Shown here one piece after another: positions 29,623 to 39,444 of a stretch of 64,000 nt of DNA. The notes below the pieces were generated by a model. That model was not told the origin of the DNA, ran no database searches, and saw only the letters and a list, made by a program, of their open reading frames with translations. How positions within the stretch are numbered: the first letter of the stretch is position 1; each line of letters starts with the position of its first letter. The DNA lies in contig JACDGS010000010.1 of assembly GCA_013821455.1 (NCBI GenBank), positions 1 through 64,000 on the forward strand, given 5' to 3'. Both the position numbers and the translations under genes were made by a program. This DNA comes from Chthoniobacterales bacterium. GTDB lineage: Bacteria > Verrucomicrobiota > Verrucomicrobiia > Chthoniobacterales > UBA10450.

Positions 29623-31518
29623 ATGACTCCGCAAAACTTTATCCTCGCCACTGCAGGTCACGTGGATCACGGGAAGACGGCCCTGGTCAAAGCACTCACC
29701 GGCACCGACACCGATCGCCTGCCGGAAGAAAAAGCGCGCGGAATGACGATCGATCTCGGCTTCGCGCATCTCTCGCTCCCCGGCTTTTCGTTAGGCATAA
29801 TCGACGTCCCCGGACACGAAGATTTCGTGCGCAACATGATCGCTGGTCTCGGCGCGATTGACCTCGTGCTCTTCGTCGTGGCCGCCGACGACGGTTGGAT
29901 GCCGCAATCGGAAGAGCATCTGCAAATCCTCGATTACCTCGGGATTCAACACGGCGTCGTCGCGATTACGAAATGCGATCTCGGCGACGCGAACCGGATC
30001 GAGGAGGAAGTGCGGCAGCAACTGCGAGGAACATCGTTAGGCAAAAGTCCCGTCGTTTTGACCTCAGTGAGGAACTCGTTAGGCATCGATCACCTTTGCG
30101 AGGAGCTGGCCCGGCAATGCGCGCAGATTCCGGCGTCACGCGATGTGGGGAAGCCACGGCTCTTCGTCGATCGCGCCTTCTCGATTCGTGGTTCGGGCAC
30201 GGTCGTCACCGGCACGCTCATTGGCGGTCATCTGACCCGCGGCGATACGCTGGTAGTTCAACCGCAGGATTCTCCTGTCCGAATCCGCGCAATTCAGAGC
30301 CACAACGAAGCAGTCGAGACAGCAGCACCCGCCACCAGGGTCGCGCTCAATCTGCCCGACCGGCGCGTGGAGGATATTCCGCGAGGGAGTTTGCTGACGA
30401 CCATCATGCCGGGAACGGTCGGGCGCGCGGTAGATGTTTTGCTTACGCGCTCCGCGCGTCTCTCCCCGGTCACCCGCGCGCTGAAGAGCGGCGCTCTGTT
30501 TCAATTTTATCACGGCAGCGCACGCCACAAGGCGCGTGTCACTTTGCTTGAGCAGCGGGAATTGAAGCCAGGCGAGCGAGCCGTCGCCCGGATGGTTTTT
30601 GCAGAACCGATCCATGCTTACGCCGGCGATCGTTTCATCCTGCGCGATTCCTCGGAGCGACATACGGTCGCAGGTGGGTTGATTCTCGATCCGGACGCGG
30701 CCGGAACGAAATTTCGCTCGGTGGCGCAGCGCCATTTTCTTGACGCGCGGGCGGTGGCGCCTAACGACCCCAACATTCTGCTCGAAACACAGCTTGCGCG
30801 CGACGGCTGGGCAAAAGAGGAAACGTTGCTGCTCAAATCGGATCTGAGTCGGGATGAAATCGAAGCAGTCGTTGCAGAGCTCGTGCGGGCTCAGAAAATT
30901 TTTCGCGCGAAAGGAATCGTGGCCGAGGCCGCGTGGTGGCTGGATCTTTGCGATCGTGCGCAAAAGCTCATCGATGCCGCACATCGCCAGCATCCGCAGC
31001 AGGCTGGATCGGAATTAAGTGCAACGCGTTCAGCGTTGCAGATCGAGGATACGCAGTTGTTCGACGCACTCGTTAGGCACCTTTGTGCGCATGGTTTCGA
31101 GCGTGTGGGCAACGCGATTCGGCGGCGCGGTCACCGGCCCGCATTGCCGCCACAACTGCAACGCGCCGGTGCAGAAATTCGTGCGGCCCTGGCCGCGCAG
31201 CCTTTCGATCCGCCCTCGCGCAAGCAACTCATCCGCGACGCCGCCGCGCGCGAGGCGCTGCGTTTTCTCGCGGAAACCGGCGAGGTCGTCCTGCTTGGCG
31301 ACGATGTTCTTTTGGGTGCCGCGACATTCGTGGAAATGAAGAGCCGCATCCAGCAGTCGTTAGGCACGAAGGGACCGGCAACGGCGAGCGAGCTGCGCCA
31401 ACTCCTCGGCACTTCGCGACGCATCCTTATCCCGTTGCTCGAGCACCTCGATCGCGTTGGCCTGACGGTTCGCCAGGGCGATCGGCGCGCCCTGCGCCAA
31501 AGCGCGCCAGCTCGTTAG
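29623..31518 (+). CDS. selB: Selenocysteine-specific elongation factor SelB
   Basis: A 631-residue translation factor that carries Sec-tRNA-Sec to UGA codons marked by a SECIS hairpin. The EF-Tu-like G domain shows TAGHVDHGKTALVKALTG (G1), KARGMTIDLGF (switch I), DVPGHEDFVRNM (G3) and AITKCDLGD (G4). Domain II/III carries DRAFSIRGSGTVVTGTLIGG. The C-terminal third holds winged-helix repeats (SSRKQLIRDAAAREALRFLA and GPATASELRQLLGTSRRILI) that bind SECIS RNA. The stop TAG lies in a TCGTTAGGC copy that also supplies the stop of the convergent formate-channel gene. Confidence 0.96.
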   Translation: MTPQNFILATAGHVDHGKTALVKALTGTDTDRLPEEKARGMTIDLGFAHLSLPGFSLGIIDVPGHEDFVRNMIAGLGAIDLVLFVVAADDGWMPQSEEHLQILDYLGIQHGVVAITKCDLGDANRIEEEVRQQLRGTSLGKSPVVLTSVRNSLGIDHLCEELARQCAQIPASRDVGKPRLFVDRAFSIRGSGTVVTGTLIGGHLTRGDTLVVQPQDSPVRIRAIQSHNEAVETAAPATRVALNLPDRRVEDIPRGSLLTTIMPGTVGRAVDVLLTRSARLSPVTRALKSGALFQFYHGSARHKARVTLLEQRELKPGERAVARMVFAEPIHAYAGDRFILRDSSERHTVAGGLILDPDAAGTKFRSVAQRHFLDARAVAPNDPNILLETQLARDGWAKEETLLLKSDLSRDEIEAVVAELVRAQKIFRAKGIVAEAAWWLDLCDRAQKLIDAAHRQHPQQAGSELSATRSALQIEDTQLFDALVRHLCAHGFERVGNAIRRRGHRPALPPQLQRAGAEIRAALAAQPFDPPSRKQLIRDAAAREALRFLAETGEVVLLGDDVLLGAATFVEMKSRIQQSLGTKGPATASELRQLLGTSRRILIPLLEHLDRVGLTVRQGDRRALRQSAPAR

Positions 31519-32330
31519 GCGTTTTCGGTGCTGGCGATGTGCTCGGCGTGCGCGAGCGCCGCGACGATGGACGTACCGCCGATGATGTTGCCGAGCAGAA
31601 TTGGGAACATGTAGCCAAAATACTCGGCGACCGATTTCACGCCGGTGACGACGAGATAAAACCCATCCACCGACCCGGCGATGATGTGCGAGAAGCCGCC
31701 TAACGACACGATGTAAGTGATGATGATGATGACCCAAACCCGCGCCGTTTCCGCGAAGGGCAGCAGCCAAACCATGAGCGCGATGAGCCAGCCCGCGAAA
31801 ATTCCGCGCAGGATAAGTTCGCCGAAAGTGTGGTTCATACTTTCGGCGCCCAACTGGCTCATTGTTTGTTGAATCGCGGGCTCGAGCACGTTGGTTTTTC
31901 CCAGGACAAGCGCGATCAGAAACGCGCCGACCAAATTCGCGACGAGAATAATCGCCCATAGCCTAACGACGTTGCCGAAAGTGCGCAGATCCTTTTTGCG
32001 CAGGAGTGGCAGGATGACGGTGAGCGTGTTCTCGGTGAAAAGCTGTTGCCGTCCGAGGACGACGACGAGAAAACCGATGCAGTAACCGAACTTCGCGATC
32101 AGCGGCCGCCACGGCGCGTCGGGCAGATGGCTGCGGAGCAGGGCTTCGCTCACCAGCGAAAAACCCATCGAGAGTCCGGCCGCCAAACCCGACCACGCCA
32201 GGGCCGAGGTCGATCGCTCCAGCTCATGTTCGCCCTCTTTATGAACGGCCTCGTAAACAATCTGGCCTCTCGGCGAAGACCGCTGCTCGACTTCTTCGGC
32301 CTTTTTCGCTTCCTCTTTTTCGGTCGCCAT
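31515..32330 (-). CDS. Formate/nitrite transporter (FNT) family channel
   Basis: A 271-residue membrane protein with about six hydrophobic helices. After a charged N-terminus it shows LAAGLSMGFSLVSEALLRSH, GFLVVVLGRQQLFTENTL and VGAFLIALV, then LRGIFAGWLIALMVWLLPF and HIIAGSVDGFYLV. The TEN in FTENTL and the later conserved His of HIIAGS fit the FNT pore region. It lies last in a minus-strand run after the formate dehydrogenase subunits, so formate is the likely substrate, moved across the inner membrane. It ends in a 4-base overlap with convergent selB. Confidence 0.85.
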   Translation of the reverse strand: MATEKEEAKKAEEVEQRSSPRGQIVYEAVHKEGEHELERSTSALAWSGLAAGLSMGFSLVSEALLRSHLPDAPWRPLIAKFGYCIGFLVVVLGRQQLFTENTLTVILPLLRKKDLRTFGNVVRLWAIILVANLVGAFLIALVLGKTNVLEPAIQQTMSQLGAESMNHTFGELILRGIFAGWLIALMVWLLPFAETARVWVIIIITYIVSLGGFSHIIAGSVDGFYLVVTGVKSVAEYFGYMFPILLGNIIGGTSIVAALAHAEHIASTENA

Positions 32331-32347
32331 AAGCGTTGATCGGCTCG

Positions 32348-33331
32348 TTAGCGCTGCGACGCAAAGACCGCTTCCGGGTCGCGGCCCGAGACGCGGCCGG
32401 CCGCAATCCAGCCGAAGCGACTGCAGAGCGCGCCGAGTAAAAACGAAATCGCGGCGAGCGGAACCAGGTTCGTTAGGCGAAAAATAATCGACAAGGGTCC
32501 GGAAAGAATCTCGCCGGCGCGAATGAGCCAGCCCGAGCCGCCACGATGCAGCGCGCGATCAGCCGCGCCGTGTTTGTCGATCTCGAGCCAGATCCAAAGA
32601 AGCGCCTCGACGATCGCGGCCAACATTCCAAGCACGAACAGCGGACGAGTTTGAAAACCGAGGAGCTCGAGAATCGCGGCGGCGCAACCGAGGCCGGCGG
32701 TGCCGAAATGAATCGGCAGAAGTGTGCGATGCAAAAACCATGCGGGGATCGCGGTCGCGCCTAACAATACGCCGGTGTAGGTCGCGAGGCCGAGTCCGAA
32801 CAGCGCCGCGCCGAAGCAGAGCAGCCCGCATAAAATGAGGACCAGGGTAGCAATCGAAGGCGCGAAGGCATCGCGCAGGTACAGCTCGAAAATCAGGCAC
32901 GCCGGAACTGCAAAACTGCTGAAGGCCGAGAGAATCCAGGCGCCGACCGACATCGGTGAACGGTGTTTGAAAACGCGCAGCATGTTCAGGAAAAGCATCG
33001 GGCGGCCCAGATCCATGATGAGAAGAACTGGCGAAAGAAGCGCGCCCGCGGCCATGATCCAAAGCGCGCCACGTGCGAGCTCGATTTGCCTAACGAGAAG
33101 CGCGGCGACGGCAATCAGGGGAGCCATTCCGCTGGCGCCGCCAAGGAAAAAGTAGAGGGGAATTTCCCACGTCCAAACCGGCGGCTTAACGACCGCTTCG
33201 CCGTAATAGCCGGGCAAGCGCGGAATCGGTCCGCCGGAAATATCGACGCCGCGCCCGGTGACCGCGCCGCCATGCTTCGCCCCTTTGCGGAGCGAATCGA
33301 GACGATCTTCGAAATTGCGATCAGCGTTCAT
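32348..33331 (-). CDS. NrfD-type membrane subunit of formate dehydrogenase
   Basis: 327 residues with eight or more hydrophobic helices. The N-terminal region has PPVWTWEIPLYFFLGGASGM, typical of NrfD/PsrC quinone-interacting membrane subunits. LIMDLGRPMLFLNMLRVFKH and SPMSVGAWILSAF match the family core. It passes electrons between an iron-sulfur subunit and the quinone pool. Here it follows the ferredoxin-like subunit and the Sec-containing catalytic subunit, so the complex should be a membrane formate dehydrogenase that uses NrfD rather than a cytochrome b gamma subunit. Confidence 0.88.
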   Translation of the reverse strand: MNADRNFEDRLDSLRKGAKHGGAVTGRGVDISGGPIPRLPGYYGEAVVKPPVWTWEIPLYFFLGGASGMAPLIAVAALLVRQIELARGALWIMAAGALLSPVLLIMDLGRPMLFLNMLRVFKHRSPMSVGAWILSAFSSFAVPACLIFELYLRDAFAPSIATLVLILCGLLCFGAALFGLGLATYTGVLLGATAIPAWFLHRTLLPIHFGTAGLGCAAAILELLGFQTRPLFVLGMLAAIVEALLWIWLEIDKHGAADRALHRGGSGWLIRAGEILSGPLSIIFRLTNLVPLAAISFLLGALCSRFGWIAAGRVSGRDPEAVFASQR

Positions 33332-33356
33332 AAAGCGACCGGCATCGAGGAAAATT

Positions 33357-33474
33357 CCGGGGAGCGCATGCGCCTCGCGTGCTCCGTTACGCGCCTCGCG
33401 GAACGGTCTTCACACGCGCCGAGGGTTTTCGGCGAGGCGCCGAAAACAGCACGCGAGGCGCATGCGCTCCCCGG
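33357..33474. repeat. Family A inverted-repeat element
   Basis: Perfect 27-bp terminal arms, CCGGGGAGCGCATGCGCCTC plus GCGTGCT (33357-33383) and the reverse complement at 33448-33474, with an inner TTTTCGGCG/CGCCGAAAA hairpin. It lies between the iron-sulfur and NrfD genes and could uncouple their expression. Confidence 0.9.
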
Positions 33475-33506
33475 GCACTTTGTCGCCGCGCTCGTTAGGC
33501 AATTCA

Positions 33507-34379
33507 TCATGCAAAAAAGGCGAAGGCGGCGCCAACAGCGAGAACGGCGCCGAGGGCGGCGACAGCGGCAGCGCTCCAGGACGATTTCAAATAGATCGTC
33601 GGGATCTCCGGTTTCGGCGGAAGGCCATAAGCCTCCGCTTCGCCTAACAATAGGAACAAGGCGTGAATTCCACCGACGGAGGTTTCGGTCGGATCGTAGA
33701 TCTGCGCGTCGTCGTAGCCGCTCGCGCGCAAGGTCTCCACGCGCTTCCGCGCCAGCGCTCGCACATCATCGAGCCGGCCGAAGACGATCGATTCGGTCGG
33801 ACAAACTTTCGCGCACGCGGGGGTGAGTCCGCTCTTTTGGCGGTCGTAACAGAAGGTGCATTTGAAGGCGCCGCCCGCGTCAGGCAAAGGTTCCGGCCGG
33901 CGGTCGATGACGCCGAAGGGACACGAGACCACGCAATAACCGCAGCCGTTGCAGACATCGTTTTGCACGAGGACGGAACCGACTTCCGTGCGCACAATCG
34001 ATCCGGTCGGGCACGCTTCGAGGCAGCCCGCGTTCTCGCAATGTTTGCAAACGTCCGACAAAAAAATCCAGCGAAACGGATCGTCGTCGCCATCCTTGCC
34101 TAACGAGTGCGTGCCAACGACTTGTTTTCCCTTTTGCTGGTCTTGCTCGACGAACAGGACGTGGCGCCAGGTCGAAGCTCCGAGGTGGCCGGTGTTGTCG
34201 TAGGAATTTCCTGTCCAGGTGTAGCCGTCATCGGGGACGTCGTTCCATTCCTTGCAGGCGACTTCACACGCTTTGCAACCGATGCAGACGGTCGGGTCGG
34301 TGAAGAATCCGACTTCGACGCGATCTTCCACGAACGAATGCCGGCGCTGATTCGTACTCTGGATGCCTTCGCCGATCAT
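33507..34379 (-). CDS. Formate dehydrogenase iron-sulfur (beta) subunit
   Basis: A 290-residue ferredoxin-like subunit with four 4Fe-4S clusters. Cysteine groups: CIGCKACEVACKEW, then CKHCENAGCLEACP, CNGCGYCVVSCPFG and CTFCYDRQKSGLTPACAKVC. The C-terminal 25 residues (SAAAVAALGAVLAVGAAFAF) form a membrane anchor, as in FdnH-type subunits. There is no Tat or Sec signal. It relays electrons from the molybdenum/tungsten catalytic subunit to NrfD. It lies 117 bases downstream of fdhA, across a family C repeat. Confidence 0.93.
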   Translation of the reverse strand: MIGEGIQSTNQRRHSFVEDRVEVGFFTDPTVCIGCKACEVACKEWNDVPDDGYTWTGNSYDNTGHLGASTWRHVLFVEQDQQKGKQVVGTHSLGKDGDDDPFRWIFLSDVCKHCENAGCLEACPTGSIVRTEVGSVLVQNDVCNGCGYCVVSCPFGVIDRRPEPLPDAGGAFKCTFCYDRQKSGLTPACAKVCPTESIVFGRLDDVRALARKRVETLRASGYDDAQIYDPTETSVGGIHALFLLLGEAEAYGLPPKPEIPTIYLKSSWSAAAVAALGAVLAVGAAFAFFA

Positions 34380-34390
34380 GGGAGAAAATT

Positions 34391-34487
34391 AATTTGGAAG
34401 CCAGGAAACCAGGAAAAAAAGGAGACAGTTATGCCGCAGACTCTGGCGAAATTCTTTTCCCTTCCTGGTTTCCTGGCTTCCAAATTC
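34391..34487. repeat. Family C inverted repeat between fdhA and its iron-sulfur subunit
   Basis: AATTTGGAAGCCAGGAAACC and GGTTTCCTGGCTTCCAAATT are exact inverted copies (20 bp and more), so the hairpin in the mRNA would be very stable. It could be a processing or stability site between the two subunit cistrons. Confidence 0.85.
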
Positions 34488-34496
34488 ATCCTCTGC

Positions 34497-37400
34497 TTAT
34501 TCCGACGTTCCGTGCTGGCCGTGGCCGGATTGATGTTTGCCGCCTTCGGGCGCACCGGGCGCCGGTTGCTCGGGATGCAAATTCTCCGGGCCAGCTTGCG
34601 ACGCGTATTTATTGAGGAATGGGAGATACGCTGGGCCCCTCGGCAACTTGCCCGGGACGATGTTGCAAACGAGCGCCTTCGTTTCCATGATCGTAACGTT
34701 CGGTTCGCCGGAGATGGCCATGAGATCGTTCGCCACGTCGCCGCGCAACGGTCCGGCCGAGCCCCAATGAAATGGCATGGCCACTTGGTGGATGATGCGG
34801 CCGTCAAAATGCAACGGGCGCAGCCGGCGACTAACGAGTGCGCGCGCGCCGATCGCCGCGCGCAGATTCACCACGCAAACGTCGTCGCCGTTTTTGATTC
34901 CCAGCTCGGTGGCGAGCTCGCGCGAAAGCTCGACAAACATTTCCGGCTGCAGTTCGGCGAGGTGCGGCAGGAAACGGCTCATCCCGCCAGCGGTATGGTG
35001 TTCCGTTAGGCGATACGTCGTTAGAATGTAGGGAAAACGCGGGTCGTTAGGCGGCGCGAAACGATTCGTCGCGCGGGTGAACCAATCGACCACCGGATTG
35101 GTGTCGCGCGGATAGAGCGCGTTGTGCATGGGCGATTCGAGCGCTTCGAAATGCGTCGGCATCGGCCCGTCCTGCAAACCTTTCGGCACATGCAGCCAGG
35201 CGAGACCGTCTTCGTGCAAAATGAAGGGCGCGTCGCCCGGCTGCGCGGCGAGGCCTTCGCGATGTCCGTTAGGCTGATAATTGGGCGGTTTGTCTTTTTG
35301 AAAATCGGGCACGTCGTAGCCGGTCCAGGATTCGTTAGGCGCGTCCCACCAGACGAGTTTCTTGCGCTCGCTCCAAGGCGAACCATCGGGAGCCGCGCTC
35401 GCGCGGTTGTAGATGATCCGGCGATCCGCCGGCCAGGCAAAGCCCCAGCCGTGGCCGAGATAATCCCGCGACTCACGAGCGAGCGCTTTGTTCTTGCCGT
35501 CGCTCGGAAAAATGCCGGAGTAGATCCAGCAGCCGCAGGCGGTCGAGCCATCGTCTTTCAGGTCGTTGAAGCCGTCGAGTTGCGCTTCCACACCGTAACG
35601 AAAAATGGATTCGTTAGGCGCAGGCTCGCTCGAAATTTTCCAGCCGTTAATTTCCGCGAGAACGGCTTCCATCTTGGGCTCGCCGTGCTCGTCCTCGGGA
35701 TACCACCAGTCGAGCGCGCGCAGCGGTTCATCGAGCGGGTCGTTGGAGGCGTGCGCTTTGGCGATGAGGCGTTTTGCGAGCTGATGCATGAACCAGCTTT
35801 CGCTCCGCGATTCCCCGGGCGGATCAACGGCTTTCTCGCGCCATTGTACGAGCCGTTGAGTCTGAGTGAACGACCCTTCTTTTTCCGCATGGCCGGCGAC
35901 GGGAAAAAGAAAAACTTCCGTTTCGATTTCTTCGGTTTTGAGTTCGCCGCGCTCGATCTCGGGCGAGTCGTACCAAAACGATGCGGTCTCGACTTCGACG
36001 AGATCGCGCACGACGAGCCACTGCAACCGCGCGAGGGCTTTGCGCTCGAGGCGCGCGTTCTGCGCGCCGACGGCGGGGTTTTGTCCCATCACGAGCATGC
36101 CTTCCATTTTGCCGTCGAGCATGTCGTAAAGGAATTCGAAGAAGCTGTGATCGCCGGTGATTTTCGGCATCCAATCGTAACCGTAATCGTTCTCTTTCGT
36201 CGCGCGCGCGCCGTAGTAAGCCTTGAGCAGACTGATGTAATACTTCGGATAATTCGCCCAAAGACCGGTCGGCTTGGTGTTTTTCTTCAGATGATCGCCT
36301 AACGAGTGCTCGTCTTTTGAGGCACTCGGCATGTTGAGATAACCGGGGAGAATGTCGTAGAGCGTGGGGATGTCGGTCGAGCCCTGGATCGAGGCGTGAC
36401 CGCGCAGGGCGAGGATGCCGCCGCCGGGCCGGCCGATGTTGCCTAACAATAACTGCAAAATCGCCGCGGTGCGGATGATCTGGACGCCTTTGGAATGTTG
36501 CGTCCAACCGACCGCGTAACAGATCGCGGCGGTTTTTTCCGGACCCGAGCAGCTCGTTAAGTGATCGGCCACTTGCAGGAAAAGTTCCGGCGGAATGCCG
36601 CAAACTTTCGCGACCATTTGGGGCGTGTAGCGCGAGAAGTGGCGCTTCAGTTTTTGGAAAACGCAGCGCGGATGCTGCAGGGAAAGATCGCGTCGCGGGA
36701 AGCTGAGGTTGTCCTCGCCTTCGTAGGCCCAGGTTTTTGGATCATAGAAGCGCTCCGCTTCGTTCCAACCCGAAAAATAAGCGTCGCCGTTATCTTCCGT
36801 GTCGCGGAAATCTTCGCGCAAAATGCACGAGGCATTCGTGTAATGGACGACGTATTCGCGGAAGAATTTTTCCTCCGTTAAAACATGCCTAACGAGTCCG
36901 CCGAGAAAGGCAATGTCAGTCCCGGCGCGGATCGGCACCCAGATATCCGCGAGCGCACTCGTGCGCGAAAAACGCGGATCGACGTGAATGATGGTCGCGC
37001 CCTTTTCCTTCGCCTTCATGACCCAGCGGAAGCCGACCGGATGCGCCTCGGCCATGGAGGAACCTTCGATTAAAATGCAGTCAGCGTTCGCGAGATCTTG
37101 TTGCGCGGTCGTAGCTCCGCCCCGGCCAAAGCTGGTGCCCAGACCGGGCACCGTGCTGCTGTGTCATATCCGCGCCTGGTTGGAAATGCAGACCATTCCC
37201 AGGCCTCCGGCGAAGAGTTTCTTGATGAGATAATTTTCCTCGTTGTCGAGGGTGGCGCCGCCGAGATGGGCGATCGCTTTGGTGCGGTTGAGGACGACGC
37301 CGTCCTGCTCGTGGATGAAGGTGCGTTTGCGCGATTCCCAAATGCGATCGGCGACCATCGACATGGCGCGATCGAGCGAAATTTCGCTCCACGACTTCGC

Positions 37401-37730
37401 GCGCGGGGCGCGATATTTCACCTTCAACTCACGGCGCGAGTGGGTGAGGAGTTGGAATGAGGCCGCGCCCTTTGGGCAGAGATTTCCCTGGCTGATCGGC
37501 GACTCGGGATCGCCCTCGATCGAGACCAATTTGCCGTTTTTGTGATAGATCAGCTGACCGCAACCGACCCCGCAATAAGGACAAATCGAGCGCGCCACTT
37601 TTGCGTCGTCGATGCGCGCGTGCAGCGCGCGCGTTTTATCGGACATCGACTCGAGGCCGGTGCCGTCTTTGCGTCCGAGGATTTGCCTAACGAGCGGCCA
37701 CTTCAGGAAAAGGTCGACCGGCGAATCCAT
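34497..37730 (-). CDS. fdhA: Formate dehydrogenase alpha subunit, selenocysteine at residue 189
   Basis: 1077 residues when TGA at 37166-37164 is read as Sec. Around the site it reads CISNQARI-U-HSSTVPGLGTSFGRGG, matching the VDNQARV-U-HGPTV context of FDH-N. The N-terminus carries the 4Fe-4S motif SICPYCGVGCGQL with LCPKGAAS, and there is no Tat signal (it begins MDSPVDLFLKWPLVRQILG), so it probably faces the cytoplasm. The molybdopterin domain continues through PDGKMEGMLVMGQNPAVGAQ-like segments (MLDGKMEGMLVMGQNPAVGA) and the C-terminal MGD-binding region (YRLTEHHTAGGMSRFLPHLA). Oxidises formate to CO2. A naive annotation splits this gene at 37164. It is followed by the iron-sulfur, NrfD and FNT genes on the same strand. 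Confidence 0.95.
37134..37152 (-). promoter_or_regulatory. Bacterial SECIS hairpin of fdhA
   Basis: On the minus strand, GGTGCCC-GGTCT-GGGCACC: a perfect 7-bp stem with a GGUCU loop. The loop begins 19 bases after the UGA. E. coli fdhF uses the same GGUCU apical loop to bind SelB, so this is strong evidence that the UGA is decoded. Confidence 0.93.
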
Positions 37731-37828
37731 CGCTGGAAGCTAGCACGAGTGACGATTTTTTGCCGGAAGTGGCGCCCGTTTATCGAGAAACGCGCGGCAT
37801 TTTGTTTCGAAGTATCGCCCAGTGAGAG

Positions 37829-37862
37829 CTTGCGGGGTCCCTCGCTGCGCTCGGGATGACAA
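37829..37862. repeat. Family B arm with two TCGTTAGGC copies nearby
   Basis: GCTTGCGGGGTCCCTCGCTG then CGCTCGGGATGACAA is a single arm of family B. The gap 37731-37890 between porin and fdhA also carries TCGTTAGGC at 37864 and 37883, only 10 bases apart. Confidence 0.6.
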
Positions 37863-37890
37863 GTCGTTAGGCTGCGACATCCTCGTTAGG

Positions 37891-39336
37891 CTAGAAGAGC
37901 ACCTGGAGACGCAGGATCAATTCGTCAAAATTACTGTCACCGAAGCTCGGATTAGCATCGCGGAAATCCGACCAGGTGTGGATGTAATTCGCCATCAACT
38001 TCACGTTGTCGGAGTGGACGTAGTAGTTCAGCCCGCCGGTGAAAGACTCGATGCCGTCGTTCGCGACCTGGCCGGGATTCAGGTGTTCCCATTTCGCCAC
38101 CGCCTGCAGTTTTTTCGGCACGATGAAGTAGCTGGCCTGCACGTAGTAGCCATTCGTGGTGAAGTCGGGAAACGCCGTCGGTCCGCGGCCATTGACATCC
38201 TCATTGAGATACTCGGCGATGAGATCGAACGGCCCGACCTTTAGCCAGGCATCGAAGCTGAAGGCATTGCGCTCAGCGGGGCTAGTGAGCACATATGAGG
38301 TGAGCGAGCCGTCCGGATTGACCCGCAGGTTGAGCGACGGAGAAATGTTGGTGCCGGTCTCGTCGCGGCTGTGGAAAAAATCGCCGCCGAGTTTGAGGCT
38401 CGCTTCCTGGCCCATGAGCTTTCCTTTGAAAGGCAAAAGCTCGAGCCGGCCGACGTAAAGAAACTCGTTGTTATCGTTGTTATTAAAGTTGCGGCCGTTG
38501 CCGTTAAAGACGCCGCCATAGTAAGTGACCAGGTCTTTGAGATCCGGCACGGCGTTCGTTAACGGTTTGCCCCAGATCATCGCGCCGATCTGCCGCTCGG
38601 GAACGATCGCGCCTGTCGGCAGGCTGCGTTCGATCGTGTAAATGAGCGTGTCGGGCGTCAGGTTTTCCAACCCGAAGGGCGCCTTCCATTGCCCGACGCG
38701 CACATTCGCTTCTGGAATTCCGTGCCAGTTGATGAAGACGTCAGTGGCGGAAAATTGCGTGCGATTGGAAGTCGAGGTCGTCGAGGTCGTGACCACCCCA
38801 TTAGTGAGCGTTACTTTATTGACCGCAGTGACCGCGGCATCGCTCTGTTCGAAGTCACCTTCGATTTTGAAATCGAATTGCTCGGCGAAATCGCCGACTA
38901 AATTGATCCGCGCGCGGCGAAGGCGGAAGCGATCTTTCAGCGCGGTCGTGCCGAAGCGACCTTCGAAAGCGGAGACATCGCCATCTTCAAAGTTCGCCTG
39001 AATATAACCGCCTAGAGTCAGCTTATATTCGGAGCCGCCGGGGTGAACATTGACTGGCGGTGGAGTCGGCGCGACGAAGACAGTTTTATTGTCATTGCCC
39101 GGAACCGGTTTCGCTTCTCCTCCCGAAATAATCGGGGCGAAGGGACTCTTCGCTCTGAGTTGCTGGACTTGATTTTCCAAGTCGGAGTTGCGCTGTTGGA
39201 GTTTCTGCACGGCCTGCTCCAGTTTTTTCAAACGCTCATTTTCGGAACCGCCCACCGCGTCCTGCGCGCGCAAAGGCTGTCCGACGAAAAGGAGCAAGCT
39301 GATCCCGACGAGAGAGAAAGTTTTCATAAGGTTCAT
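37891..39336 (-). CDS. Porin, phosphate-selective O/P-like
   Basis: A 481-residue outer-membrane porin. Signal peptide MKTFSLVGISLLLFVGQPLR-AQ (the Met at residue 4 may be the start). Residues about 30-65 form a coiled coil (NERLKKLEQAVQKLQQRNSD), as in OprO/OprP-like and verrucomicrobial porins. The barrel begins LTLGGYIQANFEDGDV and carries FRLRRARINLVGDFAEQFDF and the family-typical FKIEGDFEQSDAAV. It ends in Phe (LILRLQVLF), the usual signal for barrel assembly. It is the first gene of the minus-strand formate run, so it may bring formate or another small anion into the periplasm; this is inference. A GCCTAACGA motif follows its stop directly. Confidence 0.8.
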   Translation of the reverse strand: MNLMKTFSLVGISLLLFVGQPLRAQDAVGGSENERLKKLEQAVQKLQQRNSDLENQVQQLRAKSPFAPIISGGEAKPVPGNDNKTVFVAPTPPPVNVHPGGSEYKLTLGGYIQANFEDGDVSAFEGRFGTTALKDRFRLRRARINLVGDFAEQFDFKIEGDFEQSDAAVTAVNKVTLTNGVVTTSTTSTSNRTQFSATDVFINWHGIPEANVRVGQWKAPFGLENLTPDTLIYTIERSLPTGAIVPERQIGAMIWGKPLTNAVPDLKDLVTYYGGVFNGNGRNFNNNDNNEFLYVGRLELLPFKGKLMGQEASLKLGGDFFHSRDETGTNISPSLNLRVNPDGSLTSYVLTSPAERNAFSFDAWLKVGPFDLIAEYLNEDVNGRGPTAFPDFTTNGYYVQASYFIVPKKLQAVAKWEHLNPGQVANDGIESFTGGLNYYVHSDNVKLMANYIHTWSDFRDANPSFGDSNFDELILRLQVLF

Positions 39337-39444
39337 TTCAGTGGGGCGTGACTACATGAACTGCTGGCTCGGGTAAATAAAAAATGTTGTTACAATCAGG
39401 TGACTTTTGCATCCGTTGTTTGACGCAATCCGATTTTCTAGAGG

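Noticed and set aside
35124-36302. A 392-residue plus-strand frame opposite fdhA
   Set aside because: It is antisense to a clearly conserved gene and has no recognisable motif.
37164-37730. A separate truncated molybdoprotein ending at 37164, and a second one starting at 37151
   Set aside because: The stop is the Sec UGA; the two halves join in the same frame with the FDH-N consensus across it.
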